A stretch of DNA of 64,000 bases. Source: JBIOHP01 sp044449065 (GTDB lineage Bacteria > Bacteroidota > Ignavibacteria > UBA10030 > SZUA-254). Location: NCBI GenBank assembly GCA_044449065.1, contig JBIOHP010000005.1, forward strand, positions 137,619-201,618, read 5' to 3'. Both the position numbers and the translations under genes were made by a program. Of this stretch, positions 19,003 to 27,597 are shown piece after piece. Numbering within the stretch: the stretch's first letter is position 1; each line of letters starts with the position of its first letter. The notes under the pieces are model-generated. The model was not told where the DNA came from, did no database searches, and worked only from the letters and a program-made list of their open reading frames with translations.

Positions 19003-19437
19003 ATGACAACGGTTAGAAATATCATACAAGCTAAGGGGAGCAACGTCTGGGCGATTGGTCCCACGGCTTCCGTGTTTGAAGCCCTCAAATTGATGGCGGA
19101 AAAAAATGTTGGGGTATTACTTATCAGGGAAGGAGAAGCGGTGGTGGGGATATTATCGGAGCGCGATTACGCCCGCAAGATTGCCCTAAAGGGATTGACT
19201 TCGCACAAGGTGTTAGTTAAAGAAATCATGACAGCGAAGGTCATATCCATCGCGCCAGAACAATCCATCGACGACTGTATGGCTATTATGCTGGAAAAAC
19301 ATATCCGCCATCTTCCTGTCATGGAAAACAACCTTTTAAGAGGGATCGTCTCGATCGGCGATGTGGTTAAAGCTATTGTCGCTGAACGGGAGCAAACAAT
19401 TGAACACCTGACAAACTACATAACCGGAAACCGGTAG
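19003..19437 (+). CDS. CBS-domain pair protein
   Basis: This 144-residue protein consists of two CBS motifs and little else. The first is about residues 8-65 (AKGSNVWAIGPTASVFEAL, GILSERDYARK). The second is about 75-130 (IMTAKVISIAPEQSI, HIRHLPVMENN, GIVSIGDVVKAIV). CBS pairs bind adenosine nucleotides and act as energy or ligand sensors; ERDYARK is the typical nucleotide-contact region. It is the only non-kinase gene inside the array, with GCGAGG before its ATG and 3 nt between its TAG and the next leader. It may sense nucleotide state for the kinases, an inference from position only. Confidence 0.93.
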   Translation: MTTVRNIIQAKGSNVWAIGPTASVFEALKLMAEKNVGVLLIREGEAVVGILSERDYARKIALKGLTSHKVLVKEIMTAKVISIAPEQSIDDCMAIMLEKHIRHLPVMENNLLRGIVSIGDVVKAIVAEREQTIEHLTNYITGNR

Positions 19438-19440
19438 GCA

Positions 19441-19659
19441 ATGATCGGTCAAACAATTTCCCATTATAAGATTCTTGAAAAGCCCCGCCACAAAGACGGC
19501 GGGCAAGTCGGCGAGGGCGAAATATCCCAAAATCACCCACGCGCGTTTTTTGCAAGTGGTTGTGATTTTGCGGATCTCCCGTTGTTTGGATTTCGCTTTG
19601 ACAACGGGATTCCAAAAAGCGGAACCGTTGAGCGAAGCGAGAACGGGAGCCCCCTATGA
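19441..19659 (+). promoter_or_regulatory. Kinase leader module L7 (type A)
   Basis: This is a 72-codon leader ORF beginning 3 nt after the CBS gene and ending in the K7 ATG (19656). Hairpin I is CCCGCC/GGCGGG. The glycine-loop copy reads VGEGEI instead of VGEGGM, so the copied protein segment is drifting while the hairpin arms remain intact. Hairpin II is CAAAATCAC/GTGATTTTG. The K7 Shine-Dalgarno GGGAG lies in the 8-nt AACGGGAG that is complementary to the upstream CTCCCGTT. Confidence 0.65.
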
Positions 19660-22040
19660 TTGGGCAGACAATATCTCATTACAAAATTCTTGAGAAATTG
19701 GGTGAGGGTGGAATGGGCATCGTCTACAAGGCAGAAGACACGCGTCTTCACCGGATGGTGGCTATAAAGATATTGCCGACTCACCTCGCCGTTCACGGCG
19801 AGGAGCGTGAACGCTTTACCCTTGAGGCGCAAGCGGCTTCAGCGATTAACAATCCGAACATCTGTACGATTTATGAAATTGATGAAACGAACGATGATAC
19901 GTTTATCGTGATGGAATATGTCGAAGGGAGTACGGTTCGCGAATGGATTCAGAAGAAACTCAGTGAAACGGAAGGATTCCGCAAGACGGGACTAACAGAA
20001 GCGATTCACCTTGCTATCCAGATTGCCGAGGGACTTGATAAGGCGCACGAAAAGGGAATCGTTCACCGCGATATTAAGTCGGAGAACGTGATGGTCACCC
20101 CGGATGGCCGCGCGAAGATCATGGATTTTGGATTGGCGAAACTTCGCGGCGTCAGTAAGCTTACAAAAGTAGGCAGCACGGTCGGAACACTTGCCTATAT
20201 GTCTCCCGAGCAGATCGAAGGACTCGAAACAGACCACCGCACAGACATTTTCAGTTTCGGCGTCCTGCTCTATGAAATGATCACGGGGAAACTTCCGTTT
20301 CTCGCCGCCCACGAAGCGGCAATCATGTACGAGATCATCAATGTGGTGCCGCAGCAACCCTCGCAGGTGCGCCAGACCGTCGACTTGGAGCTCGACCGGA
20401 TAGTCATGAAGTGCATGGAAAAGAATCGTGACGAACGATATCAATCGTTGAAAGAAGTTGTCGTTGATCTTCGACGATTTAGCCGAGACTCCTCAGGTAA
20501 AACGATGGCTCGTCCGGCTACCATGAGTGATCACGCCCACCAGAACAAGAGTGCTTCTTCACCACGGTCATCAAGAACGAATATTGCAGCGATTGCAGGC
20601 AGCGTAATTCTTATAAGCGCTTCACTCTCATATTACTACTTCACACACCACCCATCCTCAATCGATTCGCTCGCAGTGCTTCCGTTCGTCAACGCCAGCC
20701 CCGATTCAAGCATGGAATATCTCAGCGATGGAATCACCGAGTCTCTCATCAATTCTCTCTCGCAACTCCCGGACTTAAAAGTGATGTCGAGGAATTCGGT
20801 TTTTCGTTATAAGGGAAGCAATGCCGATCTTCAAACGATCGGACGGGAAGTCGGCGTCCATGCGATACTATTGGGGCGCGTGTTGGAACGTGGGGATAAT
20901 CTCAGCATCAGTGCCGAGCTGATCAATGTATCGGATAACAGCCATCTCTGGGGCGAGCAGTACAACAGGAAATCTGCAGACCTCCTCGCCGTTCAGGAAG
21001 AAATAACACGCGATATTTCAGATAAATTGAAGCTTCGCCTCGCCGACAAGGACGAAAAACATTCCGCCAAAGCATCAACCGAGAACACGGAAGCATACCA
21101 ATTGTACCTGAAAGGTCGTTATCACTGGAACAGGCGTTCCGCCGACGAGCTCCGGAAAGCGATTGATTACTTCCAGCAGGCGGTTGAATCAGACCCAAAT
21201 TATGCCCTCGCCTATTCAGGAATTGCAGATGCATACGGAGTCCTCGGGTGGTTTGAATATGGCATAGTGTCTCCGCGCGATGCGTTCCCCAAAGCCAAAG
21301 CCGCAGCGCTCAAAGCCGTGGCAATCGATCCGGGGCTGGCTGAAGGATATGCCTCTCTTGCCTTTGCGTACCAGCACGATCATGACACACTTGCCGCGTC
21401 TCAGAACTACAAACGGGCGATTGAACTTAATCCTTCATATCCGACCGCCCATCATTGGTATTCCGAGGAGTTGATGAGCGAGGGGAAAAAGGATGAATCT
21501 ATCGAAGAGATAAAGCGCGCGCTCACCCTCGATCCGCTTTCGTTGATTATTACCCGCGATGTGGGCTGGATGTATTACTTCGCCCGCCGGTACGACGAAG
21601 CGAGTGTATACATTCAAAAATCGTTGGATCTCGATTCGAATTTTTCGCGGGGCCATCTTCTCCTTGGTCTGTGCCGCATCCAGCAGGGAGCGCTTGGCGA
21701 TGCCATAACCGAATTCAAAACAGCTTCGAAATTCTCGAACGAGACTATCAGTACCGCCCTCCTTGCCTATTGTTATGCTAAAGCTGGAAAAACCACCGAG
21801 GCAAAAGATATTCTCCGGAGTATGCTTTCACTTTCCTCATCGAAGTATGTTTCGCCCGGCGCAATTGCGCTGGTCTATATGGGCCTCGGAGATCGGGAAA
21901 AGATTTTCGAGTGGCTTAACAAAGCTGTCGACGATCAATCGGGAATTTTTGGTTTTGTAAAGGTTGATCCGCTCTTTGATGGCATCAGGAATGATCCCCA
22001 ATTCGTCGCATTGCTGCACAAGGGAGGGATCCCTCTATGA
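19656..22040 (+). CDS. K7: Ser/Thr kinase with TM, TolB-N/FlgO-like domain and TPRs
   Basis: This 794-residue protein has GEGGMG (16-21), VAIK lysine 38, HRDIKSEN from 137, DFG at 157-159 and SPEQ at 183. The loop between the hinge and helix D is longer than in the siblings (EWIQKKLSETEGFRKTGL). The TM segment is about 309-328. The TolB-N-like domain begins about 336 (SLAVLPFVNA, AILLGRVLERG), then TPRs. The C-terminus ends LHKGGIPL and its TGA overlaps the ATG of K8 directly, with no leader module between. The codons around this junction (GGGAGGGATCCCTCTATGA) resemble the 3' end of the leader modules and form a 12-nt palindrome before the K8 ATG. Confidence 0.92.
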   Translation: MIGQTISHYKILEKLGEGGMGIVYKAEDTRLHRMVAIKILPTHLAVHGEERERFTLEAQAASAINNPNICTIYEIDETNDDTFIVMEYVEGSTVREWIQKKLSETEGFRKTGLTEAIHLAIQIAEGLDKAHEKGIVHRDIKSENVMVTPDGRAKIMDFGLAKLRGVSKLTKVGSTVGTLAYMSPEQIEGLETDHRTDIFSFGVLLYEMITGKLPFLAAHEAAIMYEIINVVPQQPSQVRQTVDLELDRIVMKCMEKNRDERYQSLKEVVVDLRRFSRDSSGKTMARPATMSDHAHQNKSASSPRSSRTNIAAIAGSVILISASLSYYYFTHHPSSIDSLAVLPFVNASPDSSMEYLSDGITESLINSLSQLPDLKVMSRNSVFRYKGSNADLQTIGREVGVHAILLGRVLERGDNLSISAELINVSDNSHLWGEQYNRKSADLLAVQEEITRDISDKLKLRLADKDEKHSAKASTENTEAYQLYLKGRYHWNRRSADELRKAIDYFQQAVESDPNYALAYSGIADAYGVLGWFEYGIVSPRDAFPKAKAAALKAVAIDPGLAEGYASLAFAYQHDHDTLAASQNYKRAIELNPSYPTAHHWYSEELMSEGKKDESIEEIKRALTLDPLSLIITRDVGWMYYFARRYDEASVYIQKSLDLDSNFSRGHLLLGLCRIQQGALGDAITEFKTASKFSNETISTALLAYCYAKAGKTTEAKDILRSMLSLSSSKYVSPGAIALVYMGLGDREKIFEWLNKAVDDQSGIFGFVKVDPLFDGIRNDPQFVALLHKGGIPL

Positions 22041-24760
22041 TCGGACAAACTATTTCGCATTACAAAATTCTTGAGAAGTTAGGTGAAGGCGGCATGGGCG
22101 TCGTCTATAAAGCCCAGGATACAAAACTTGATCGCTTTGTCGCGCTGAAGTTCCTCCCCTCCCAACTCAATGCCTCCGAACAGGACAAGGCGCGGTTCAC
22201 GCAAGAGGCGAAATCCGCGGCAGCGCTGAACCATCCGAATGTCTGTTCGATCATCGACATACAGGAACACGATGGAACGATGTTTATCGTGATGGAGTTT
22301 GTGGATGGCCAGACCCTCCGCGACAAAATGAAGACCGCCGGAAGTGCGATTGAAGGTTCTACACTTCCCTTGAAACAGGCGATCGATATCGGAATCCAGA
22401 TATCAGATGGGCTTGCTGCGGCGCATGAAAAAGGAATTGTACACCGGGACATCAAACCGGAAAATATCATGATCCGCAAAGACGGCATCGCGCAGATTAT
22501 GGATTTCGGATTGGCAAAACTTCGCGCGAGCGGCAGCAAGATAACCCGTCTTACAAAAGAAGGCAGCACGGTAGGCACAGCAGGATATATGTCGCCGGAG
22601 CAGATTCAGGGACAGGACACCGACCCCCGCTCGGATATTTTCTCTCTGGGAGCGCTGTTGTACGAACTATTTACGGGGGAATTACCCTTTAGAGGAGTTC
22701 ATGAAACCGCGTTAATGTACGAAATCGTCAACGTTGACCCGGCGCCATTGTCGGCGGTGAAACCGGAAATCGATTCTTCACTCGATGCAATTGTCTTAGA
22801 GTGCCTTGCCAAATATCCCTCGGAACGGTTCCAGTCTGTCGCAGAGGTTGGCAAGGAACTGAGGAGATTCAAGCGCGAATCATCACGGCAAAAAGTTAGC
22901 AGAATAACCTCTGCCCGCCCGGCATACGTTCAATCCGCAACCATTCCGGTAATGGCGCCAACGCCTGCTCCTGTTCAGATTCAACAACAGACCCGTCTGC
23001 CCTGGATTGTGAGTGGACTCCTTTTTCTTGTTGCTGTGGCGTCAATCATTTTTCATTTCCTTACTCCCCCTTCACATGTGGAAAATCGAGTCACGAGATC
23101 ATTGATTTTACCCCCCGCGAAAACAAATTTTAATATGCAGGTCGGCGGGCACCTTGCCATCTCCCCCGATGGCAATAGCATCGCATTTGTTGGAACCGAT
23201 TCCAGCGGCGTCGACCACGTTTGGGTCCGTCCAATCAATTCGTTAACGGCTATCTCGCTCTCTGGAACAGAAGGCGCAACATACCCCTTCTGGTCCCCCG
23301 ACAGCCGCACAATAGGATTCTTTGCGGGCGGCAAGCTCAAGAAGATCGAAGCAACAGGCGGACCTGTTCTTACGATCTGCGATGCTTCCGATGGGCGCGG
23401 GGGAACATGGAATGAGGCGGGCATTATCGTGTTTTCCGCTGGTCCGAGCGATCCGCTCTCCAAGGTATCATCAGCCGGAGGAATCCCGGCGAGGATAACT
23501 GTATTGGATACTTCCCACCATGAAAATAGTCACCGCTGGCCCTGGTTTCTACCCGATGGAAAACATTTTCTCTATACGACTCAATCTCAGACGACAGGCG
23601 GAACGGATAATGACGCAATCAGAATTTCAACCATCGATTCCTCCATGAACAAAACATTGATCCCTGGCAATTCGAATACGTGTTTTGTTAATGGGCATAT
23701 TTTATTTATCCGGCAAGGGACATTGATGGCGCAACCATTTGATCCCGGAAAACTCGAAATGACCGGTGACGCTATTCCAATCGCGGAACAAATCCAATAT
23801 GGAGCGGCGCGCAGCAGGGGGATGTTTTCCTCATCGTTGAACGGAGTGCTTATTTTTCAGAGCGGCGAAAATCAAACGCAACGGGTTGCCATATTCGACC
23901 GCACCGGCAACCGGACGCATCTTGTTACCGATCTCAATGCGTCTAATCCGAAGTTTTCACCGGACCAAAGTCACATCGTCTACCATATTATTGATCCCCA
24001 GTCCCGCAACGCCGATATCTGGGTTCACGAACTTTCGAGGGGAGTGAGTTCCCGATTAACATTTAACCCTGCGTTTGAAATACAACCGTTTTGGTCTCCT
24101 CACGGGGACACCGTTGTTTTCGGCTCCAACCGGAAGGGCGTGTACAATCTCTACATCAAAAGCGCAAACGGTGCAGGCGATGAACAACTCATTTTGGAAT
24201 CGAACCGCGACAAGTATGTCAGCGACTGGTCGCGCGATGGACGGTATTTGGCATTCACCACGACCGGAGATCCAAAAACAAAAGCTGATCTCTGGGTGCT
24301 TCCGTTTTTTGGCGACCGGAAACCGATACCTTTTGTCCAAACTGAGTTCAATGAAGGAAACGGCAGTTTTTCCCCGGATTCTCGCTGGATTGCCTATCAA
24401 TCCGATGAAAGCGGAAGAAGTGAAATCTATGCCCGCTTACTCGATGGTTCCGGAGGAAAGTTCCAGATATCGACAAATGGCGGTAGAAAACCGTTCTGGA
24501 AATTAGATGGCAGGCAGCTCTTTTTCACCTCAACCGACAGAAAATTACAGGTTGCGTACATTAAGGAAAACGCATCTTCCCTTTTTGTCGACAGTGTAGC
24601 CACATTGTTTGATTTTGAATCGCGCGGTATCATAGCTAACAATATCGACGATGTTAGCAACGACGGCAAGCAAGTTCTCGCCCTAGTTACGGACTCCAAA
24701 CAAACTTCGACGCCCATTACACTTGTCGTGAACTGGGACGAGGAGTTGAGGAAGAAATGA
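22037..24760 (+). CDS. K8: Ser/Thr kinase with TM segment and beta-propeller
   Basis: This 907-residue protein has GEGGMG (16-21), HRDIKPEN from 137, DFG 157-159 and SPEQ after GSTVGTAGYM. It has an insert after the hinge (MKTAGSAIEGSTLP) that is not palindromic at the DNA level. The TM segment is about 321-342, followed by a TolB-like propeller with motifs shared with K1 and K3 (FWSPDSRTIGF, GGKLKKIEATGG, HRWPWFLPDGKH). It is the only propeller kinase without a leader module; its start lies in the K7 stop (ATGA). Its own stop overlaps the ATG of leader L9, with GAGGAAG upstream of that. Confidence 0.92.
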   Translation: MIGQTISHYKILEKLGEGGMGVVYKAQDTKLDRFVALKFLPSQLNASEQDKARFTQEAKSAAALNHPNVCSIIDIQEHDGTMFIVMEFVDGQTLRDKMKTAGSAIEGSTLPLKQAIDIGIQISDGLAAAHEKGIVHRDIKPENIMIRKDGIAQIMDFGLAKLRASGSKITRLTKEGSTVGTAGYMSPEQIQGQDTDPRSDIFSLGALLYELFTGELPFRGVHETALMYEIVNVDPAPLSAVKPEIDSSLDAIVLECLAKYPSERFQSVAEVGKELRRFKRESSRQKVSRITSARPAYVQSATIPVMAPTPAPVQIQQQTRLPWIVSGLLFLVAVASIIFHFLTPPSHVENRVTRSLILPPAKTNFNMQVGGHLAISPDGNSIAFVGTDSSGVDHVWVRPINSLTAISLSGTEGATYPFWSPDSRTIGFFAGGKLKKIEATGGPVLTICDASDGRGGTWNEAGIIVFSAGPSDPLSKVSSAGGIPARITVLDTSHHENSHRWPWFLPDGKHFLYTTQSQTTGGTDNDAIRISTIDSSMNKTLIPGNSNTCFVNGHILFIRQGTLMAQPFDPGKLEMTGDAIPIAEQIQYGAARSRGMFSSSLNGVLIFQSGENQTQRVAIFDRTGNRTHLVTDLNASNPKFSPDQSHIVYHIIDPQSRNADIWVHELSRGVSSRLTFNPAFEIQPFWSPHGDTVVFGSNRKGVYNLYIKSANGAGDEQLILESNRDKYVSDWSRDGRYLAFTTTGDPKTKADLWVLPFFGDRKPIPFVQTEFNEGNGSFSPDSRWIAYQSDESGRSEIYARLLDGSGGKFQISTNGGRKPFWKLDGRQLFFTSTDRKLQVAYIKENASSLFVDSVATLFDFESRGIIANNIDDVSNDGKQVLALVTDSKQTSTPITLVVNWDEELRKK

Positions 24761-24975
24761 TCGGTCAAATAATTTCACATTATAAGATTCTTGAAAAGCC
24801 CCGCCACAAAGATGGCGGGCAAGTCGGCGAAGGCGGAATGTCCCAAACTTTCCCACAAGCGCAGCGAGTGGATGAAAGTTTGAGGATCTCCCGTTGTTTG
24901 GATTCCGCTTTGACAACGGGATTCCAAAAAGCGGAACAGCTGGAACGCAGTGGAAGCGGGAGGCGTGGACTATGA
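24757..24975 (+). promoter_or_regulatory. Kinase leader module L9 (type B)
   Basis: This is a 72-codon leader ORF linking the K8 stop and the K9 start by ATGA overlaps at both ends. In hairpin I the base change to GATGGCGGG extends the stem by an A-T pair (CCCGCCA/TGGCGGG). Hairpin II is CAAACTTTC/GAAAGTTTG. Hairpin V has lost one pair (CAGCT/AGCGG). GGGAGG is 9 nt before the K9 ATG. Confidence 0.65.
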
Positions 24976-27344
24976 TCGATCAAACGATATCTCATTACAA
25001 AATTCTTGAGAAGTTAGGTGAAGGCGGCATGGGAGTGGTCTACAAAGCTGAAGATACGAATCTCAAGCGCATCGTCGCCCTGAAATTCTTGCCTCATCAT
25101 CTCACGACCAACGACGCAGAAGGCGCGCGGTTTATCCAAGAGGCACAGGCGGTTGCCGCGCTCAATCATCCGAACATCTGCGCGATTTATTCTTTCGGCG
25201 AGCATGAAGGCACCCACTTTATCGAGATGGAATTGGTGGAGGGAGTCACTCTGCGTCATAAGCTGCCGATCCAGAAGCAGGCCGACGCCGTGAGCTACGC
25301 AATTCAAATCGGCGAGGCACTGCAAGAAGCACACAGTAAGGGGATCGTGCACCGCGATGTTAAAGCTGAAAATATCATGACGAATACCAAGAACCAGATT
25401 AAGGTTATGGACTTTGGCTTGGCGAAGCTCAAGGGATCGTTGAAGCTCACCAAAAAGTCGAGCAGGATCGGCACGCTCGCTTATATGGCGCCTGAGCAGA
25501 TTCAAGGCGGAGAAGTGGATGCGAGGAGCGACCTGTTTTCGTTCGGTATTGTGGTGTTTGAAATGCTCACGGGCAGGACGCCATTCCGCGGCGAGCACGA
25601 GGCTGCGACGATTTATTCGATCGTGAACGAGCCGCCGGAGTCACTCTTGAAACTCCGGCCGGACGTTTCGCCGGAGCTTGAGCGGATCGTTCACCGCGCA
25701 GTTGAAAAAGACCCTGAGGACAGGTATCAATCGGCCGCGGATATGGTGAGCGAACTGCGGCGTGTGCAGAAGCAATCGACGAAAGTTTCGAGAACGATGG
25801 AGAAGGGGATTGCTCCGGCATTGACATCCGAAACGAGGCTCGGTGCAGCAGCGGCATCGGATGTGGCGACTTCGCCGAATCGAACCCGGCAATTCATGAT
25901 CGCCGGAATTGTCCTCGCGGTCATCGCCGCCGTGATCGTTGGGTATTTATTGTTCTCAACCAAGCGTCAGACAATTGACTCGCTTGCGGTTCTGCCGTTT
26001 GTCAACGTCTCGACCGATCCCGAAAAGGAATATCTCACTGAAGGCGTCACGGAAAATATCACTAATAAACTTTCACAGTTTTCCGGACTTCGGGTCATTC
26101 CGAGGAGTTTGGTTGCGCGCTATAAAGGAGCAGACGTTGATCCCCGCGCCGCCGGTGCGGATCTGAAAGTCGGCGCAGTGTTGACGGGAAGAATTATTCA
26201 GCGCGGTGACTCACTCGATATTCAGACCGAGCTGATCGATGTGCACAATGTTTCGCAAATTTGGGGTGAGCACTATAACCGCCCATCGTCCGATTTAGTG
26301 GAGATCCAAGATGATATCATCAAGAATATTTCTGGAAAAATCAAAGGGGAAGCAAGCGCGGAAGAAAACAACCGCCTCATTCATTCCCGGGCAGTCGATC
26401 CCGAAGCGTACAAACTTTATTTGCAGGGGATGTATTTTTGGAACAAACGCTCTGCTGAAGGCAACAGAAAAGCGATCGAATATTTTGAGAACGCTGTTGG
26501 GAAAGACCCCACCTATGCGCTCGCGTATATCGGCATCGCGGACGCGTACATATTGGCGGCTGTCTTAAGCAGTCATCCTGCCGATTTTCGTGAGCGCATA
26601 AAGGCGGCGGCGTTGAAAGGGTTGGAGTTGGACAGCGCTTTGCCCGAAGCGCATGCTGCGCTGGGCGATGAACTGGCCTATTTTGAATTCGATCTTAAAG
26701 GCGCGGAACGGGAGCTTCGCCGGGCAATTACGCTCAATCCAAATTATGCGACCGGTCATCATTGGCTCGGAGAATTTCTTGTCGCCGTGGGTAAATACGA
26801 CGAGGGACTTGCGGAATACCGGCGCGCAATGGAACTCGATCCGGTATCGCTCGCCATCAGCTCCGACTACGCGTATGGCTTGTATTTTGCCCAACAATTT
26901 GACCGCTCTATCGAAGAGTTGAAAAAGATTATTGAAACCGATCCGAATTTTGTTCGCGCGCATTTCTATATCACTCTTCCGTATCTCATGAAGGGGATGC
27001 CGAAGGCAGCGTTCGACGAATTCATCAAAGGGATGGTTGCAGAGGGAGACAGCGCCGCAACAATTGCGGCGATACAACATGCTTTTGCCGTCTCCGGTTA
27101 CAATGGGGTTGTAAAACTGCAGTTGGAACTAGCGGACACACTACCCATCGCTACTGCAATCTTTGACGCCGCAAGATGCTATGCCTTTCTTGGCGATAAG
27201 AATAGCGCTCTGGCGACATTGGAGAAAGAATACGAGGAAAGGCAATATAGCGCCCTAGGAATACTCGTCGAACCGATGTTTCACAATCTGCGAAAAGAAC
27301 CAAGGTTTATCGCCCTGTTCAACAAGCTGGAAAACAACAAGTGA
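24972..27344 (+). CDS. K9: Ser/Thr kinase with TM, TolB-N/FlgO-like domain and TPRs; altered activation loop
   Basis: This 790-residue protein starts MIDQTISHYK. Motifs: GEGGMG (16-21), HRDVKAEN from 127, DFG 147-149 and APEQ. In the activation loop K4 and K6 have SSTVGT, while K9 has SSRIGT, so Thr165 is replaced by Arg. Ser and Thr nearby remain, but a likely phosphorylation site is lost. The TM segment is about 308-328. A TolB-N-like domain follows (SLAVLPFVNV, YLTEGVTENI, AVLTGRIIQRG), then TPRs. Codon use looks more GC-rich than in the siblings, judged by eye. It ends 34 nt before leader L10. Confidence 0.92.
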   Translation: MIDQTISHYKILEKLGEGGMGVVYKAEDTNLKRIVALKFLPHHLTTNDAEGARFIQEAQAVAALNHPNICAIYSFGEHEGTHFIEMELVEGVTLRHKLPIQKQADAVSYAIQIGEALQEAHSKGIVHRDVKAENIMTNTKNQIKVMDFGLAKLKGSLKLTKKSSRIGTLAYMAPEQIQGGEVDARSDLFSFGIVVFEMLTGRTPFRGEHEAATIYSIVNEPPESLLKLRPDVSPELERIVHRAVEKDPEDRYQSAADMVSELRRVQKQSTKVSRTMEKGIAPALTSETRLGAAAASDVATSPNRTRQFMIAGIVLAVIAAVIVGYLLFSTKRQTIDSLAVLPFVNVSTDPEKEYLTEGVTENITNKLSQFSGLRVIPRSLVARYKGADVDPRAAGADLKVGAVLTGRIIQRGDSLDIQTELIDVHNVSQIWGEHYNRPSSDLVEIQDDIIKNISGKIKGEASAEENNRLIHSRAVDPEAYKLYLQGMYFWNKRSAEGNRKAIEYFENAVGKDPTYALAYIGIADAYILAAVLSSHPADFRERIKAAALKGLELDSALPEAHAALGDELAYFEFDLKGAERELRRAITLNPNYATGHHWLGEFLVAVGKYDEGLAEYRRAMELDPVSLAISSDYAYGLYFAQQFDRSIEELKKIIETDPNFVRAHFYITLPYLMKGMPKAAFDEFIKGMVAEGDSAATIAAIQHAFAVSGYNGVVKLQLELADTLPIATAIFDAARCYAFLGDKNSALATLEKEYEERQYSALGILVEPMFHNLRKEPRFIALFNKLENNK

Positions 27345-27378
27345 ACGGCAACATGTTTCTTCAAACGTTCCATACGCT

Positions 27379-27597
27379 ATGATGAGCCACACGATTTCCC
27401 ACTACAAGCTTCTCGAGAAGCCCCGCCATAAAGACGGCGGGCAAGTCGGCGAGGGCAACATGTCCCAAACTTTCCCACGAGTGCGGCGAGTGGATGGAAG
27501 TTTGAGGATCTCCCGTTGTTTGGATTCCGCTTTGACAACGGGATTCCAAAAAGCGGAACAGCTGGAACGCAGTGGAAGCGGGAGGCGTGGACTATGA
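27379..27597 (+). promoter_or_regulatory. Kinase leader module L10 (type B)
   Basis: This is a 72-codon leader ORF (starts MMSHTISHYKLLEK) ending in the K10 ATG at 27594. Hairpin I is CCCGCC/GGCGGG, followed by VGEGNM. Hairpin II is CAAACTTTC with GGAAGTTTG, one G-T wobble or mismatch relative to the other type-B copies. The hairpin-V region equals L4 and L9. GGGAGG precedes the kinase start. Confidence 0.65.

Noticed and set aside
2803..27597. CRISPR-like array formed by the repeated leader modules
   Set aside because: Copies are 195-242 bp, lie thousands of bp apart next to kinase genes, and contain kinase-start codons. There are no short regular repeats with unique spacers.
2803..27597. 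Leader ORFs as plain pseudogenes from broken kinases
   Set aside because: Not excluded, but eight copies keep an open frame, hairpin pairing and the exact ATGA overlap, which is more regular than expected for independent decay. Kept as an alternative explanation in the findings.
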